64,000 bases of DNA from Ilex aquifolium. Lineage: Eukaryota; Streptophyta; Magnoliopsida; Aquifoliales; Aquifoliaceae. This document shows, piece after piece, positions 1-11,345 of this stretch. Every line of letters begins with the position of its first letter. Within the stretch, counting starts at the first letter, position 1. The position numbers and the translations under genes were made by a program. Under the pieces are notes generated by a model. The model saw only the letters and a list, made by a program, of their open reading frames with translations. It did no database searches and was not told the origin of the DNA. The stretch lies in assembly GCA_951799425.1 (NCBI GenBank), contig OX637402.1, forward strand, positions 32,827,492-32,891,491, read 5' to 3'.

Positions 1-1600
1 TAAATATTAATTTCATGAATTGAGTGGTAATTGAACGAAATTGAAAGTTTATTTGAGTAATTTAATGTTAACTAGTTGAATTTGAATGTTAATTTAGCGA
101 ATTAAATGCTTATTAGAAAAAATTGAATGTTAACTAGAAGAAATTGAGTGTTAATTTGATGTTAATTCAGTGAATTAAATATTAATTTGGTTTTAATTTG
201 ATAAATTAAATTTTATTTGGATTAAATTACCTGTTAATTTGTTGCTGATTTGATGAAATGGAATGTCAATTTGATAAATCTGATTGCTAATTTGATAATT
301 TGAATGTTAATTTGATGAAATTCAGTGTTAATTGAATGAAATTGAAAGTCTATTTGATTAATTTAATGTTATCTAGTTGAATTTGAATGTTAATTTAGTG
401 AATTAAATGTTTATCAGAAAAAATTAAATGTTAATTAGAGTAGATTAATTGTTAATTTGTTAAATTAAATTTTAATTGGATGAAATTACATGTTAATTTG
501 GTGTTGATTTGATAAATTACATGTTAATTTAATGAAATTGAATGTCAATTTAATAAATTTGAATGTTAATTTGATAATTTCAATGATAATTTGACGAATT
601 GAGTATTAATTGAATGAAATTGAAAGTTTATTTGATTAATTTAATGTTAACTAGTTGAATTTGAATGTTAATTTAGTTAATTAAATGCTTATTAGAAAAA
701 AACTGAATGTTAATTAGATGATAATTAATTATTAATTCGGTGTTGATTTGATATATTAAATTTTAATTGTATAAAATTATATGTTAATTTGTAGTTGATT
801 TGATGAAATTACATGTTAATTTGATGAAACTAAATGTCAATTTGATAAATGTGAATGTTAATTTGATAGTTTAAATGTTAATTTGATGAATTAAGTGTTA
901 CTTGAATGAAATTTAAAGCTTATTTGATTAATTTAATGTTAACTAGTTAATTTTGAATGTTAATTTAGTGAATTAAATACTTATTAGAAAAAATTGAATG
1001 TTAATTAGATGAAATTGAGTGTTATTTTGGTGTTAATTTGACGAATTGAATGTTAATTTGGTTTTAATTTGATAAATTAAATTTTATTTGGATAAAATTA
1101 CATGTTAATTTGGTGTTGATTTGATGAAATTACATGTTAATTTGATTAAATTGAATGTCAATTTGATAAATATGGCTATTAATTTGATAATTTGAATGTT
1201 AATTTGAAGAATTGAGTGTTAATTGAATGAAATTAAAAGTTTATTTGATTAATTTAATGTTAACTAGTTGAATTTGAATGTTATTTTAGTGAATTAAATG
1301 CTTATTAGAAAAAAATTGAATGTTAATTAGAAGAAATTGAGCGTTAATTTGGTGTTAATTTGATGAATTGAATATTAATTTGATGAATTGAATGTTAATT
1401 TGGTGTTAATTTGATAAATTAAATTTTAATTGGATGAAATTAAATTAACATGTAATTTCGTCCAAATAAATGGAATGTTAATTGAATGATTTTGGATATA
1501 AATTGGATGAATTTAATATTAATTAATTGTATTTTATTGTTAATTTGATGATTTTAATCTTAATTATTAAAAAAAAAATGTTAATTATACATTACCACAA
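1..1600. repeat. AT-rich satellite with ~300-bp higher-order period
   Basis: The whole stretch is built from short variants of a 15-20 bp unit resembling 'aatgttaatttgatgaa'. A longer pattern containing 'gaatgaaattgaaag' followed by 'ttaatgttaactagttgaa' recurs at about 30, 331, 608, 901 and 1222, so the higher-order period is roughly 280-320 bp. Copies differ by many substitutions and indels, which indicates an old, unhomogenised array. No coding potential is seen. The array may continue to the left of the window. Confidence 0.85.
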
Positions 1601-1669
1601 TTGATCGCTACTTGATCCTTCTTGATCGCTAAATTGAATTCGATCGCTATTCTTGATCGCTCTTGGTCA

Positions 1670-2355
1670 CTCCAAAAAAGTGATAATATTAACAAAAAAA
1701 GTGGTAATCTTAACCAAAAAAATGGTACTTTTAACCAAAACAGTGGTAATGTTATCCAAAAAAGTGGTACTCTTGACCCAAAAAATGATACTTTTAACCA
1801 AAACAGTGGTATTCTTAACCAAAAAAGTGGTAATGTTAACCAAAAAAATGGTTATATTATCCAAAATAGTGGTACTCTTAACCAATATAGTGGTAATGTT
1901 AACCAAAAAAATGATACTCTTAATCAAAATAGTGGTAATGTTAACCAAAAAAGTGGTACTCTTAACAAAAAAGTTGTAATCTTAACATAAAAAGGTGGTA
2001 ATGTTAACCCAAAAAGTGTTAAGCATAACTTAAACAGTGGTAATATTAACCATAAAAGTGGTACTCTTAACCAAAACAGTGGTAATGTTAACAAAAAAAG
2101 TAGTATCTTAATCAAAACAGTGGTAATATTAACAAAAAAAGTGGTACTCTTAACCAAAAAAGTTGTAATGTTATCTAAAAAAGTGGTATTTTAATCAAAA
2201 CAGTGGTAATATTAACCAAAAAAATGGTACTCTTAACCAAAAAAGTTGTAATGTTAATCAAAAAAGTGGTACTTTTAACCAAAACAGTGATAATGTTAAC
2301 AAAAAAAAAGTTGTAATGTTAACCAAAACAGTGGTAATATTAACAAACAAAAGTA
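1670..2355. repeat. 21-bp minisatellite array
   Basis: About 32 imperfect copies of a 21-bp unit with the core 'gtggtaatgttaaccaaaa' stand in tandem, with variant units containing 'gtggtactcttaacc'. Because 21 is a multiple of three and the unit lacks stops in most frames, several frames stay open for 60-120 codons on both strands. These are repeat artefacts. The array starts just after the ~300-bp satellite. Confidence 0.9.
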
Positions 2356-2370
2356 ATACACTTACTATAA

Positions 2371-2640
2371 TCTTAATCTTTGTTTCAATAAATGATGATG
2401 ATTTTATAATCTTTTGAAGGGTTCATAGGATAAAAACAATTCTGCAACTCCATGCTTTGATATTTCTCCTTCTTTTTCCCTGTCTGAGTTTTTTTTTTTT
2501 TTATGAAAAGACTACTGTTTAATCTTAGTTTTAATAAATGACGATGATTTTATAATCTTTTGAAGCTTTCACAGGGATAAAAACAATTCTGCAACTCCAT
2601 CTTCTTTTTTTTTGGCTGTGTTTTTTTTTTATGAAAGCGT
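2371..2640. repeat. two-copy tandem duplication, ~136 bp
   Basis: The segment with 'aataaatgatgatgatttta', 'aaaaacaattctgcaactcc' and a T-rich tail ending 'atgaaag' occurs twice, the matching points lying at 2397 and 2533. The copies differ at scattered bases and in T-run length. Function unknown. Confidence 0.7.
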
Positions 2641-2740
2641 AAGGCTTAGTGGACAGCGTAAGGCTCAGTGGGTAGCCGGTCAAAAGTGTTAGATTTGATC
2701 AACGGTGAAAATTTTTTCATTATATATCAACCGTTTATTT

Positions 2741-2767
2741 CACTTTTCGGTACCATACCGAAAAGTG
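2741..2767. repeat. perfect 12-bp inverted repeat (short hairpin)
   Basis: CACTTTTCGGTA is followed by CCA and then TACCGAAAAGTG, giving perfect 12-bp arms with a 3-base loop. The surrounding 2640-3240 is AT-rich non-coding sequence without a recognisable gene. The hairpin could be the centre of a decayed MITE; no target duplication was found. Confidence 0.6.
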
Positions 2768-3259
2768 AATATCGATACTATATTCGAACCCCTCAAAGCA
2801 TTAGTCAACTACTCTCAAACATCTCTTGCTGGTCCTCACCTAACTGATGACTTTTTAAAAAAATATTAATTTTTTTCATGTGATTAAACAAATTTATTAA
2901 CATAATTTGTTGGTCTAATTCACTGTGATTTTTTAAATTAACTGTAAATTCCATCAAGCATTAAAACTTAGTATTGATCCAATAATTCCTATAAAATCAC
3001 ATCATTATATCAACAAATTAGATCAAATTTTTAAATTTAAGTAACATTATTCTTTGTTTATAAACTGGACCTGATCTGATTAGTCACTTTTTATTCATCT
3101 GATAGACAAAATACACATAGACACAAATGCAAACACAATCACACGGTAATAAAAATACATGCAAATAAAAATACACACAAAAGAAGAAAAAAAAAAGTTC
3201 AAATGACTTGTTGCTCCGCCACGGACAACAACATACACACAACAAGTGCACATGACTAG

Positions 3260-5079
3260 TCAAGCAGTAAGAACTGAAGTAAGGTGCTTCTCTATGGTCC
3301 TCTGCAGTTCCTCTTTCTTAGCACCCACCACCTTATCCACCAGCTTCCCTTCTTTGAGGAAAATGAAAGTTGGCATAGCCTCAACCTCCCACTCCTCAGC
3401 AACAGCCTGCAGAGTTAAGAACATTCACGGGAATCTCAAAGCATTAGGCTGTGCTCAACACGATAATCATCTAGTATCATATTGGCATAACACTAGTAAC
3501 AGAAAGAAGGGTCTTAATTTAATTTACCGGCACTTCATCCACATCCACCTTCAGGAAAATGACAATGGGCAACTTCCTAGCAAACTCCGCCAGAATTGGA
3601 GAAATTACACGGCAGGGACCACACCACGAAGCTGTGAAATCCACCACCACCTATAAAAAAGATAGCATACGTGAGAAAGACAATGTTCGCTAACCATCCG
3701 CAGATCTACTTTCCAATGCAGGTGAGACTGTTCTGATTGATCCAATTTATAGGATACCAATTCAACGCGTATGAAGAATCGAGATGGAGTCCATTAGCCC
3801 ACAAAAAAAATTTTAAATTCAGTAAATTTTAAGCCCTAAAAAAAGCCTTAAAAAATTAAATCCAATCGAAATTTTTAGTGTAATAATTTAGGTCAATGAT
3901 CTAATTCATAATAATAAAACCTTAAATATCAAAAGTTAAAAAAATAAAAAAATATTCAAAAATCAACTTATATTTACCCCACTCCTTCTCTCTCTCAAAA
4001 AAAATTTTAAAAATAAAAGTTGAAATTAAAACTCTCTCCGATAAAAGACAAAACAAAAGTTAAAATATCTACTAGCGCATTCTTCTTAGGTCTCTTTGAC
4101 ATAAAAAATTTAATATAAATTAATTTTTTTTAAAATTAATATTAAATATAAAAAAATCTCATTTAGTATTTCCGTTTTAAACCTCAAATTACTTTGAACC
4201 GTCCTGATTCGAGGGGACTTCGTTGTTAACATAAATTACCCAAATTTTCCCTACTAATTTGACAGATATATTCCAGTACCGCAAAGGTGATAGTGAAAGG
4301 TGATAATGTCTACGACCTGGAGATCTCCGCAGAGGCGGAGACGGATACGAAACCCTCCGCAGATGGGTGGAGAATATAAGGGGGACCCTAATCAACTAAA
4401 GCCACTCATTTGGGAAAAAATACCGGCCAAATGAGTCTGTCTGCCGCTTTCTTTTTTTTTAATAACAGAGCCGTTATTCCCGGTTGGCATAGAAATCTTT
4501 ATGCATTTTTGGTACTAGTGGTATTGCACAAGCTCTCTGGGAATAATCTCTTTTTTATTTATGCCTTTCTTTCCCATGACGACAAGGTTTTACTTCGAAT
4601 TCCACACCTCAACATCCTGCTGTTCCGCAAAGTTACAAATACCAAAACAGCTAAACCCCGTCATAAAATTTTTAAAAAAGCCCAACTCGAACAATAAACG
4701 CAGGCCGTCAAATGAAATTCACATAAACCTTCAAACAATAGCCTAAAAAAACTTAAAAATACTATTCATCATACAATCCATAACCTATCTTACAAACCCT
4801 AAAATACACAAATCCAAACAACCAAGCAATCCATCATTACCCAAATCAAGCACAACCCATTAACTAAAATCAAACAACAATCCTACCCAAGATAGAAAAG
4901 AGCACAATCATATTCTTAACAGTAAATGAATCTGAACAAACACGTACAAGAGAATAACCCCAGAGAAATCAGGAATAGTGAACACATACCAGTTTCTTGG
5001 ACTCATTGGCCTTTTGGAGTTGCTCTTTCCAATGCTCAACGGTGTGGCAACCGATCACTTGTCCCTCTTCCGAAGCCAT
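3260..5079 (-). CDS. thioredoxin h-type, three exons
   Basis: A cytosolic dithiol-disulfide oxidoreductase, normally reduced by NADPH-thioredoxin reductase. Exons on the minus strand are 5079-4990, 3650-3528 and 3406-3260; all introns are GT..AG and the 360 coding bases give 119 residues, the usual size for h-type thioredoxins. The active site WCGPC is at residues 39-43, the conserved VDVDE follows the central strand, and the cis-proline of 'AMPTF' is near residue 83. The N-terminus '[15 protein letters not shown]' has no transit peptide and resembles the short h1/h3 subgroup. The first ATG (5077-5079) is the only one fitting the family. Intron 1 is long (1339 bp). An upstream TATA box and an ABRE/G-box lie in the right positions. 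The exact paralogue cannot be named. Confidence 0.95.
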
Positions 5080-5181
5080 TTCTTCTCTCACTCGAAATAC
5101 AAAACAAAGGTTCTTCAAAGATCTCTCAGCTTCCAACGCTAGTCAAATGCTTTTATCTGAAGATGGTTACCCTTTGGCCTC

Positions 5182-5190
5182 TATATATAG
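5182..5190 (-). promoter_or_regulatory. TATA box of the thioredoxin gene
   Basis: The minus strand reads 'ggctatatatagagg' here, about 105 bp upstream of the thioredoxin ATG. That leaves a plausible 5' UTR of roughly 70 bases. Confidence 0.6.
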
Positions 5191-5412
5191 CCAGAAATGA
5201 TATATTAATTTACCAAACTATACATCCGATATATCGCTTAATTACGAAAATGCCAAACACACAAATCGTAATGGCTAACGCTCTAGTATTGACGGGGTTG
5301 GAACGCGCTTCTATGTGAACGTGGCGTGTTCTCGTACGTCATTTGGTGCTTTTCCTATGAGCAGCGGTGTGGACTTTGTCGGGCCACGAATAAAATGAGG
5401 GCACGAGAAGGT

Positions 5413-5421
5413 ACACGTGGC
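5413..5421. promoter_or_regulatory. ABRE/G-box core in the thioredoxin promoter
   Basis: ACACGTGGC, a classical ABA-response element containing the palindrome CACGTG, lies about 335 bp upstream of the thioredoxin start. bZIP (ABF/AREB) binding is expected from the motif class. Actual use is inference. Confidence 0.45.
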
Positions 5422-5460
5422 AGAAAAAAAATAATATTTACTATTAATTTGATAACCTAA

Positions 5461-6397
5461 GAACATTTATAACTATGATTCAAATTTAAACTCAAATTTA
5501 AGTTTAAATTTAAGTAAAAAACCTGATTTGCTATAAAGTACTTCAATGAGTAAACTCAAATATTTACTCAACTCTTTTAAAAAATTCTCTTATTGTCTCA
5601 AAACTCATTTTTTTGTGTCATTCAAATCATAATACTTGTAAAATAAATGAAACTTTCATATATGTCAACAAATGTGTAATTCAAAAAAAAAAATTTGAAT
5701 ATGTATACAACACTACATATGAATAAAGAAACCATCCCAAAATTCTAAGATTGTTTTAATCTCTTATTATTTTTTATAAATCTAGATAAAGAAAAAGAAA
5801 AGGAAAAAAATATAATTATTTTTGACATGGCCCTGGTCTGAAGAACACAAAATATACGTTTTTAATAAAAATAGAATATTGAAGAAATAAAATGAAAATT
5901 TTTCTAAATTTGTGGATAGTGAAGACTTAAAATTTCAAGAAAAATCGTTGGCCTGAAATTGTATTACTGACAGTGTTTAACTCGAAAAATTCAAAGAAAA
6001 TTTTGATGGGTAAGTTTAGAGTTTATATAGTATGAAATATGGGTGAGATTAGGATTTTGAAAAATACAAGAAATCAAGAAGATGGAGGATGAAAAGAAAA
6101 AGGAAAAAAAACTTACCTACAGACCTTCAAATGATTTGTGAAAAATTCGATGATAGTCAGTGATGGAATCAGTGTAGTAGAGAGAGACAATAAAAGGCAT
6201 AGAACAAGTCGTCGAAAAAGACTTTTAATTTTTGATAAGTTGAAAAGTAATCGTTAGAAATTTGGTATAGAATTTAAGTCTGCTTCAATTTGGGTTCAGA
6301 ATAAATTTTGTCTTGATTTGGTATAAATTTGAATCCAAGATTGAAGAAGTTTTTTGGACCACTCAAATTTATATTTGAGTCAATGTTGAAGATACTA
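5461..6397. mobile_element. degenerate Tourist-like (PIF/Harbinger) element
   Basis: The left end reads TAA then 'gaacatttataactatgatt' and continues with 'actcaaatttaa' repeats. The right end is the inverse type, 'tttgagtcaatgttgaagat' followed by 'acta' and TAA. These match the ends and 'actcaaatttaaatttaag' interior of the better preserved element at 45305-45778. The probable target duplication is TAA. No transposase frame is visible. From 6400 to about 7300 there is only AT-rich sequence with nothing recognised. Confidence 0.45.
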
Positions 6398-7309
6398 TAA
6401 TAAACTTACAATTGGATAACTTGAATTTCACTTGATATTTATTTTATTACATATATAGGATAATTAGTAGATTAAATAGATGTTAAGTACATATAATAAT
6501 AATGCAATGAACAATGTTTTATATCCCAAATTTGTATCTAAAATGTGCATCACAAATGAATGAGAATCATGGGATGAGTGAGTCCTACTAACTTTTTTAA
6601 TTAAGACCCACTGATTCAACCATCCTTATTGATTTAAAATGTAAATTTAGAATACAAATTTATAATATAAATTTGGAATATATAGTATTGCTTTAACGCA
6701 ATATTACTGTCATATTAAATATTATGTAATTGAATGTGAACATTTAACTAAAAATAGGCTTCGTATAAAATTAATAACACGTGTATATTATGCGGTGAAT
6801 GCGATCCGTTCAAGTTGCAGACAAGTGGGATACATAAGGCCAGGGACAGGATAACCCACAGACATAGTGGGGACACCGATAATGGCAAAGTCATTGTACT
6901 GCCATGGTCTATGAATCAGATTTTGATTGTAATTGGAATTCAATTTGAATTTAAATTCAATTAATTTAATATAAACTAATGTTTTTAATTGATTATTTTA
7001 TTTTTAATTTTGTAAATAAGAAACAACAATAAACCTTTATTAATTAAAGAGTAACTATATCAGAATGGAGGGAAGGTAACAAAAAGTCGGGGATCTCACC
7101 CCTCCATAAACAAGGCTCATTTTTTTCCAAATACTATGATTTTTCAAGAATTCTCATGTTGCGAACAGGTTTTAGTGTGAAATGGGTAAATCTTGCAATG
7201 CACTGTGTTTCAAGTGTTAAATACACAACAATCATCAATAGTATTAGAGCTGTTAAAGGTGATTCCTTGTACCCAAAAAAAAAAAAAAAATAGAAAAATA
7301 GAAAGATAA

Positions 7310-8220
7310 GGTGATTCCCAGTAAAGGACCGAGACCAGGATCCTTTGTCGTCATCCTTGTTCTTAATGGAATCTAAATGTCTTACTTGCTTAATAAACCA
7401 AACAGTAGACAGAACAAGCTTCAAGGTTTTAAGAAGTAGAAGGATTTGTCCCTGCAGTATTAAACATTTTGTTGTTTGCAGATGATTCAATACTATTTTC
7501 GATCACCACCAAAGCAAATTGTTACACTCTTCATGGAAGTCCAAATAAAGTATCCCTATGCAACTTACCAATTAATAAACTTGAACAAATCTGGAGTGAT
7601 TTTCAGCAAAATACTCCGGTAATTTAAAACAAAAGATGATTTAAATACTTAAAAAGAGTACCCTTGTTAATGAGAGTTGGGCAACATTTGGGACTCCCAT
7701 ATGTTTGGGGCTCGTAAAAAAGTAAACTTCAGTATGGATTAAAGAGAGATTTGGATTTGGTATGAATTTGGGTATTTTAGTGGTATGGATTTGGATTTGG
7801 GTCCTGAACGTCCTGGATTTGATCTTAGCTGGTGACTCCTAAGTTTATCTGATATTTGTGATTTGCGTGGGTGATTACAAGTATCTGAATTTACTCTCAT
7901 TAAGGATGAGTTCAATGTGCCGGCCTTAGAGAAGTTTCTCGTTGGCGACAGAAAGAGAGAGGAAAAAGAGGTCGGTAAGATAAGAAAATTCTCAATTAAG
8001 CTGGGAGAGAAGGTTTGATAAAAGCTATATATAGTCCAAGCAATTATATCATATGCAATGATGATCCTCCAATTCCCCACTACCTTTGGCAAAGACATCA
8101 ATGTTAAGAGTGGCCAAGTTTTGGAGGAGTAAGAGCACAGGGCAGAAAAGCATGCATGGGAGAAAATGGAGCAAAACTCACTAGAAGAAAGCTGGAAAGT
8201 GGGCTAGGCAAACTACTTTC
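7310..8220 (+). pseudogene. LINE (L1-type) reverse transcriptase relic
   Basis: Translation across shifting frames gives, in order, 'DPLS.SLFLMESKCLTCLIN' (7340-7395), 'LLFADDSILFS' with the RT catalytic FADD (about 7470-7503), 'GQHLGLPYVWG' near 7680-7715, and 'IPSYAMMILQFPTTFGKDIN' in spread form near 8040-8105. These are the conserved blocks of plant L1 reverse transcriptases, in the correct order. Frameshifts and stops break every block. The part at 7760-7950 shows no match and may be a later insertion. It is a dead fragment. Confidence 0.75.
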
Positions 8221-8221
8221 A

Positions 8222-8622
8222 TGGAATTTTTTATTTTTTTTTGATCAGGAAGATAAAGAAATTCATTCATGTAGGAAAGATATGGTTACAGTCAGATGCA
8301 AAAAAAGCTTGAAATTCTAACGGGAGACAGCTAACCCAATTCACAGCAATAGTATCAGATAGTGTCGTTGCAGCCACTCAATGAGCTGCCCTATTAAGGG
8401 TTCTTGGCTTATGTAAAAACCTAAGATTTAGGTATGTAGCATTAGCTCTAATATTATCCACAAAAACACTAATATCCCAAGGAGGAATTCCTTCTGTTGA
8501 ACTGAGCTTAATAACAACCTGATTATCACTCTCAATTGTGCAAAATCGGAGGTGAGATGCATGAGCAAGTAAGCATGCATCTCTTACTGCTGCCGCCTCC
8601 GCAAAAAGACTTGAAAAAGTAT
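8222..8622 (-). pseudogene. LINE RNase H-like domain fragment with poly(A) end
   Basis: The minus strand from about 8615 encodes 'LFAEAAAVRDACLLAHASH', then 'IESDNQVVIKLSS', 'GIPPWDISVFVDNIRA' and 'PRTLNRAAH', followed by a stop where the family has tryptophan. This is the RVT_3/RNase H-like tail of plant LINEs. On the minus strand the 3' end runs into an A-rich tail (8222-8240). It lies head-on to the plus-strand LINE relic next to it, so these are probably two separate insertions. Confidence 0.75.
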
Positions 8623-8624
8623 TA

Positions 8625-9232
8625 TTGAAGGGAGAGATCCCTTAAAATAGGATTGCTTTAAAACATAACACCCACACCTATTCAAATACATTAAAGCAAA
8701 AAAATAAAAAAAAATTGAGACAACAATTATATATGAGCGCCAAAAAAATACACAAAAAGATAAACAAAAACACCAAGACATACACACACGTATTAATAAA
8801 AATAGCATCAATACAACTCAACTATCACATCCATGAAAAAGAAAAAAAACAAAAAAAGAAGGAAAATCATCTATGCTCATATATTAATTTTGTCACGCTA
8901 TATTCAATTTGCAAATGAATATTCAATTTTTAATGCCAAATCTCTTATATGTTATCTTCTCTTTTCTTAGCCAACCAAAAATGCCAAAAATGGGAATCCA
9001 AATTGCCATTCTCCCACTAGAAAATTATTTACACCACTAAAAAAAAAAAAAAAAGGGAAATAAAAATTCGTGGAAACATGAAAGTGAGTTAGGAGACATT
9101 GGACACCATAGTTTTCTTTTTTCTTCAAAGGGTGGAAGCACGTGGCACACAAGCTCCAGATAACACATTTCCACATGTAAACTTCTAAACCACATCTCCA
9201 AAACCCCCCACAACACTTATCTTCTTCCCTCT
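8625..9232. other. intergenic, no gene recognised; one G-box
   Basis: AT-rich spacer with poly(A) runs. The only noticeable site is CACGTGGC at 9139-9146, an ABRE/G-box core about 780 bp upstream of the Lon-domain gene. Confidence 0.5.
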
Positions 9233-9241
9233 AAATCCAAA

Positions 9242-9719
9242 GGGCAAATTGCAGCTCACACCCCAAAAGATTAAAAAAATTTCAATTTATACCCTCATAG
9301 ATCAATTATTTCAAATTGTACCTCTAATTAAATTAATTAGTAGCAATGTGACCCCACCATAATGTTCGTTGCGATTTTCATCAAATTTTCAGCCACGTTA
9401 AATGCACGTGATGACTTTTGTCGGATTATGGCACTTCTCCTTTTCATTTGTGTCTCACGTGCTTGTCAATTCAATAAAAATCGACATGAACGTTATGTCT
9501 AAGATTGCAATTTTCGTCAAATTGACAATCACATGAAATGCACGTGATGACTTTTATTAAATTATGACCCTTACTCTTTTCACTTACATCTCACATGATT
9601 GTCAATTTAATGAAAATTACAACGGACGTTATGATTGAGATCATATTGCTACTAATTAATTTAATCGAGGGAATAATTTAAAACAATTGAATTTTAAGGG
9701 TGCAAACTGTCATTTGCCC
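9242..9719. mobile_element. MULE-type MITE in the Lon-domain gene promoter
   Basis: The element begins GGGCAAATTGCAGCTCACACCC and ends with the inverse of GGGCAAATGACAGTTTGCACCC. Similarity between the arms continues for about 100 bp, including 'attaaattaattagtagcaa'. It is flanked by a perfect 9-bp duplication, AAATCCAAA, at 9233-9241 and 9720-9728, which is diagnostic for Mutator-like elements. The interior is a tandem duplication of about 130 bp and holds three CACGTG palindromes (9405-9410, 9456-9461, 9541-9546). There is no transposase. The element ends 205 bp before the Lon-domain ATG. Confidence 0.9.
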
Positions 9720-9869
9720 AAATCCAAATCCTCCAACCAGATGCACCTTCATTCCATTGATAGCGAGAGATACAAGGAGAAAATCACTCAAAAGGCACTT
9801 GAATATGGCAAAGCACCATTCCTCTTCTTTTTCTCCTCTCTCTTTGATGTCCATTTCGTCACTCTGAAC

Positions 9870-9871
<2 letters not shown>

Positions 9872-9907
<36 letters not shown>
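9872..9907 (+). repeat. (TC)n microsatellite in 5' UTR
   Basis: A run of about 18 'tc' units sits 18 bp before the start codon of the Lon-domain gene, most likely inside its 5' untranslated region. CT-rich leaders are common in plants. Confidence 0.9.
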
Positions 9908-9909
<2 letters not shown>

Positions 9910-9924
9910 ACTGAACACTTCTCA

Positions 9925-10776
9925 ATGGCTCTGCCTCAACTCTTACACTCCCCATCTTCTTCATCCCTCACTCACAAACCCTACTTAAAACCTAATAACC
10001 CCTTAAACCCAAATCCTAAATCTCTCTCCAACCCACATCCACTCGTCCACCACCACCAACGGCAGCGAAAACCCTATTCCCTCCGGTGCTCTGCCTCATC
10101 CTTTTCCGAGAAACACCACACGGGCTCACCCCAATCCGACGATGTCGTGGAGCTTCCACTCTTTCCTCTCCCACTCGTCCTCTTCCCAGGCGCAATCCTC
10201 CCCTTACAGATCTTCGAGTTCAGGTACCGTATTATGATGCACACTCTCCTCCAATCCGATCTCCGCTTCGGCGTCATATACTCCGATAGCACCACTGGCA
10301 CAGCTGACGTCGGCTGCGTCGGCGAGGTCGTCAAGCACGAACGTCTCGTCGACGACCGTTTCTTTTTGATCTGTAAAGGTCAAGAACGCTTCAGGGTCAC
10401 AAAAATTGCCCGTACCAAACCCTATTTAGTGGCCGAAGTAAACTGGCTAGAGGATAGGCCATCGGGAAATGGAGAAGAAGATTTGGATACATTGGCGAAT
10501 GAGGTCGAAACCTATATGAAAGATGTGATTCGATTGTCGAATAGGTTGAATGGTAAACCAGAAAAGGAAGTGCAAGATTTGAGGAGGAATTTGTTTCCGA
10601 CACCATTTTCGTTCTTCGTGGGGAGTACTTTCGAGGGTGCGCCGCGAGAGCAGCAGGCGTTGTTGGAATTGGAGGACTCGGCGACGAGGTTGAAGAGAGA
10701 GAAGGAGACTTTGAGGAATACCTTGAATTATTTGAGTGCGGCCTCTGCGGTTAAGGATGTGTTTCCATCTTCGTGA
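9925..10776 (+). CDS. Lon N-terminal (substrate-binding) domain protein, probably plastid
   Basis: A single-exon gene of 283 codons. Residues 1-60 are rich in Ser, Pro, Asn, His and Arg and nearly lack acidic residues, as expected of a chloroplast transit peptide. From residue 74 the sequence 'VVELPLFPLPLVLFPGAILP' opens the LON substrate-binding (PUA-like) domain, continuing through 'FEFRYRIMMHTLL', 'FGVIY' and 'GCVGEVV' to an alpha-helical C-terminus ending near residue 280. No AAA+ ATPase or serine-lysine protease domain follows, so this is the stand-alone LON-domain type known in plants and bacteria and not a Lon protease. Its biochemical role is not established; substrate recognition or adaptor function is a guess from the domain. 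The ATG follows a TC-rich leader, and the start is the first Met of the frame. Confidence 0.95.
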   Translation: MALPQLLHSPSSSSLTHKPYLKPNNPLNPNPKSLSNPHPLVHHHQRQRKPYSLRCSASSFSEKHHTGSPQSDDVVELPLFPLPLVLFPGAILPLQIFEFRYRIMMHTLLQSDLRFGVIYSDSTTGTADVGCVGEVVKHERLVDDRFFLICKGQERFRVTKIARTKPYLVAEVNWLEDRPSGNGEEDLDTLANEVETYMKDVIRLSNRLNGKPEKEVQDLRRNLFPTPFSFFVGSTFEGAPREQQALLELEDSATRLKREKETLRNTLNYLSAASAVKDVFPSS

Positions 10777-11099
10777 TTGAATGATAATTTTGAAAGTAAG
10801 GAGGGAAGAACAGGAAGAAAATGTTGAAACGATAGGTATTGTTGATTAAGCTTTGTACTTTATATACGTTAACTGTTAATGAATTTGTGAATTTTTATGT
10901 CTGATATGATTGACTTTATCTCTTCTTTCAGTTATCTGACCATGAGTAATCAAACGAATAACATTATAGTGCGTGGTCTTAGTTTCTCTACATTTTTTGT
11001 TATACAGGAGTCAAATTGAGCATGGAGAGGAAAAAAGTTCACACCTAAAAGTTAACAGATTGAGTGTTTGCAGAATGAAAATTGGAATTGAGTGTTTGA

Positions 11100-11345
11100 A
11101 GAATGAAAATTGGAATGATTTTTCTATAAAATTCCATGAGCTATGAATTGTTTACGGGTTTTGTTTGTGCTTGAACTTTCCAATGAACAATTATTGCAGA
11201 ATGAGAGTGGGATTTGATAAGAGATGAAAATCAGAATGATAACTATAAAATTCCATGAGCTTTGATTTTTGTACAGGTTTTTTGTGTGCTTGAACTTACT
11301 AGTGAAGAATTTATTGCAGAATGAGAGAGTGGGATTTGATAAGAG
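11100..11345. repeat. two-copy tandem duplication, ~119 bp
   Basis: The block with 'ctataaaattccatgagct', 'gtgcttgaact' and 'ttgcagaatgagag.gtggga' followed by 'tttgataagag' is present twice, at 11124 and 11243 for the same point. Function unknown. Confidence 0.75.

Noticed and set aside
1622-2157. Open frames of 77-122 codons on both strands
   Set aside because: They are produced by the 21-bp minisatellite, whose length is a multiple of three. The same peptide unit repeats with no start context or other support.
1670-2355. Regular repeat spacing resembling a CRISPR array
   Set aside because: There are no unique spacers; it is a continuous 21-bp minisatellite in nuclear plant DNA.
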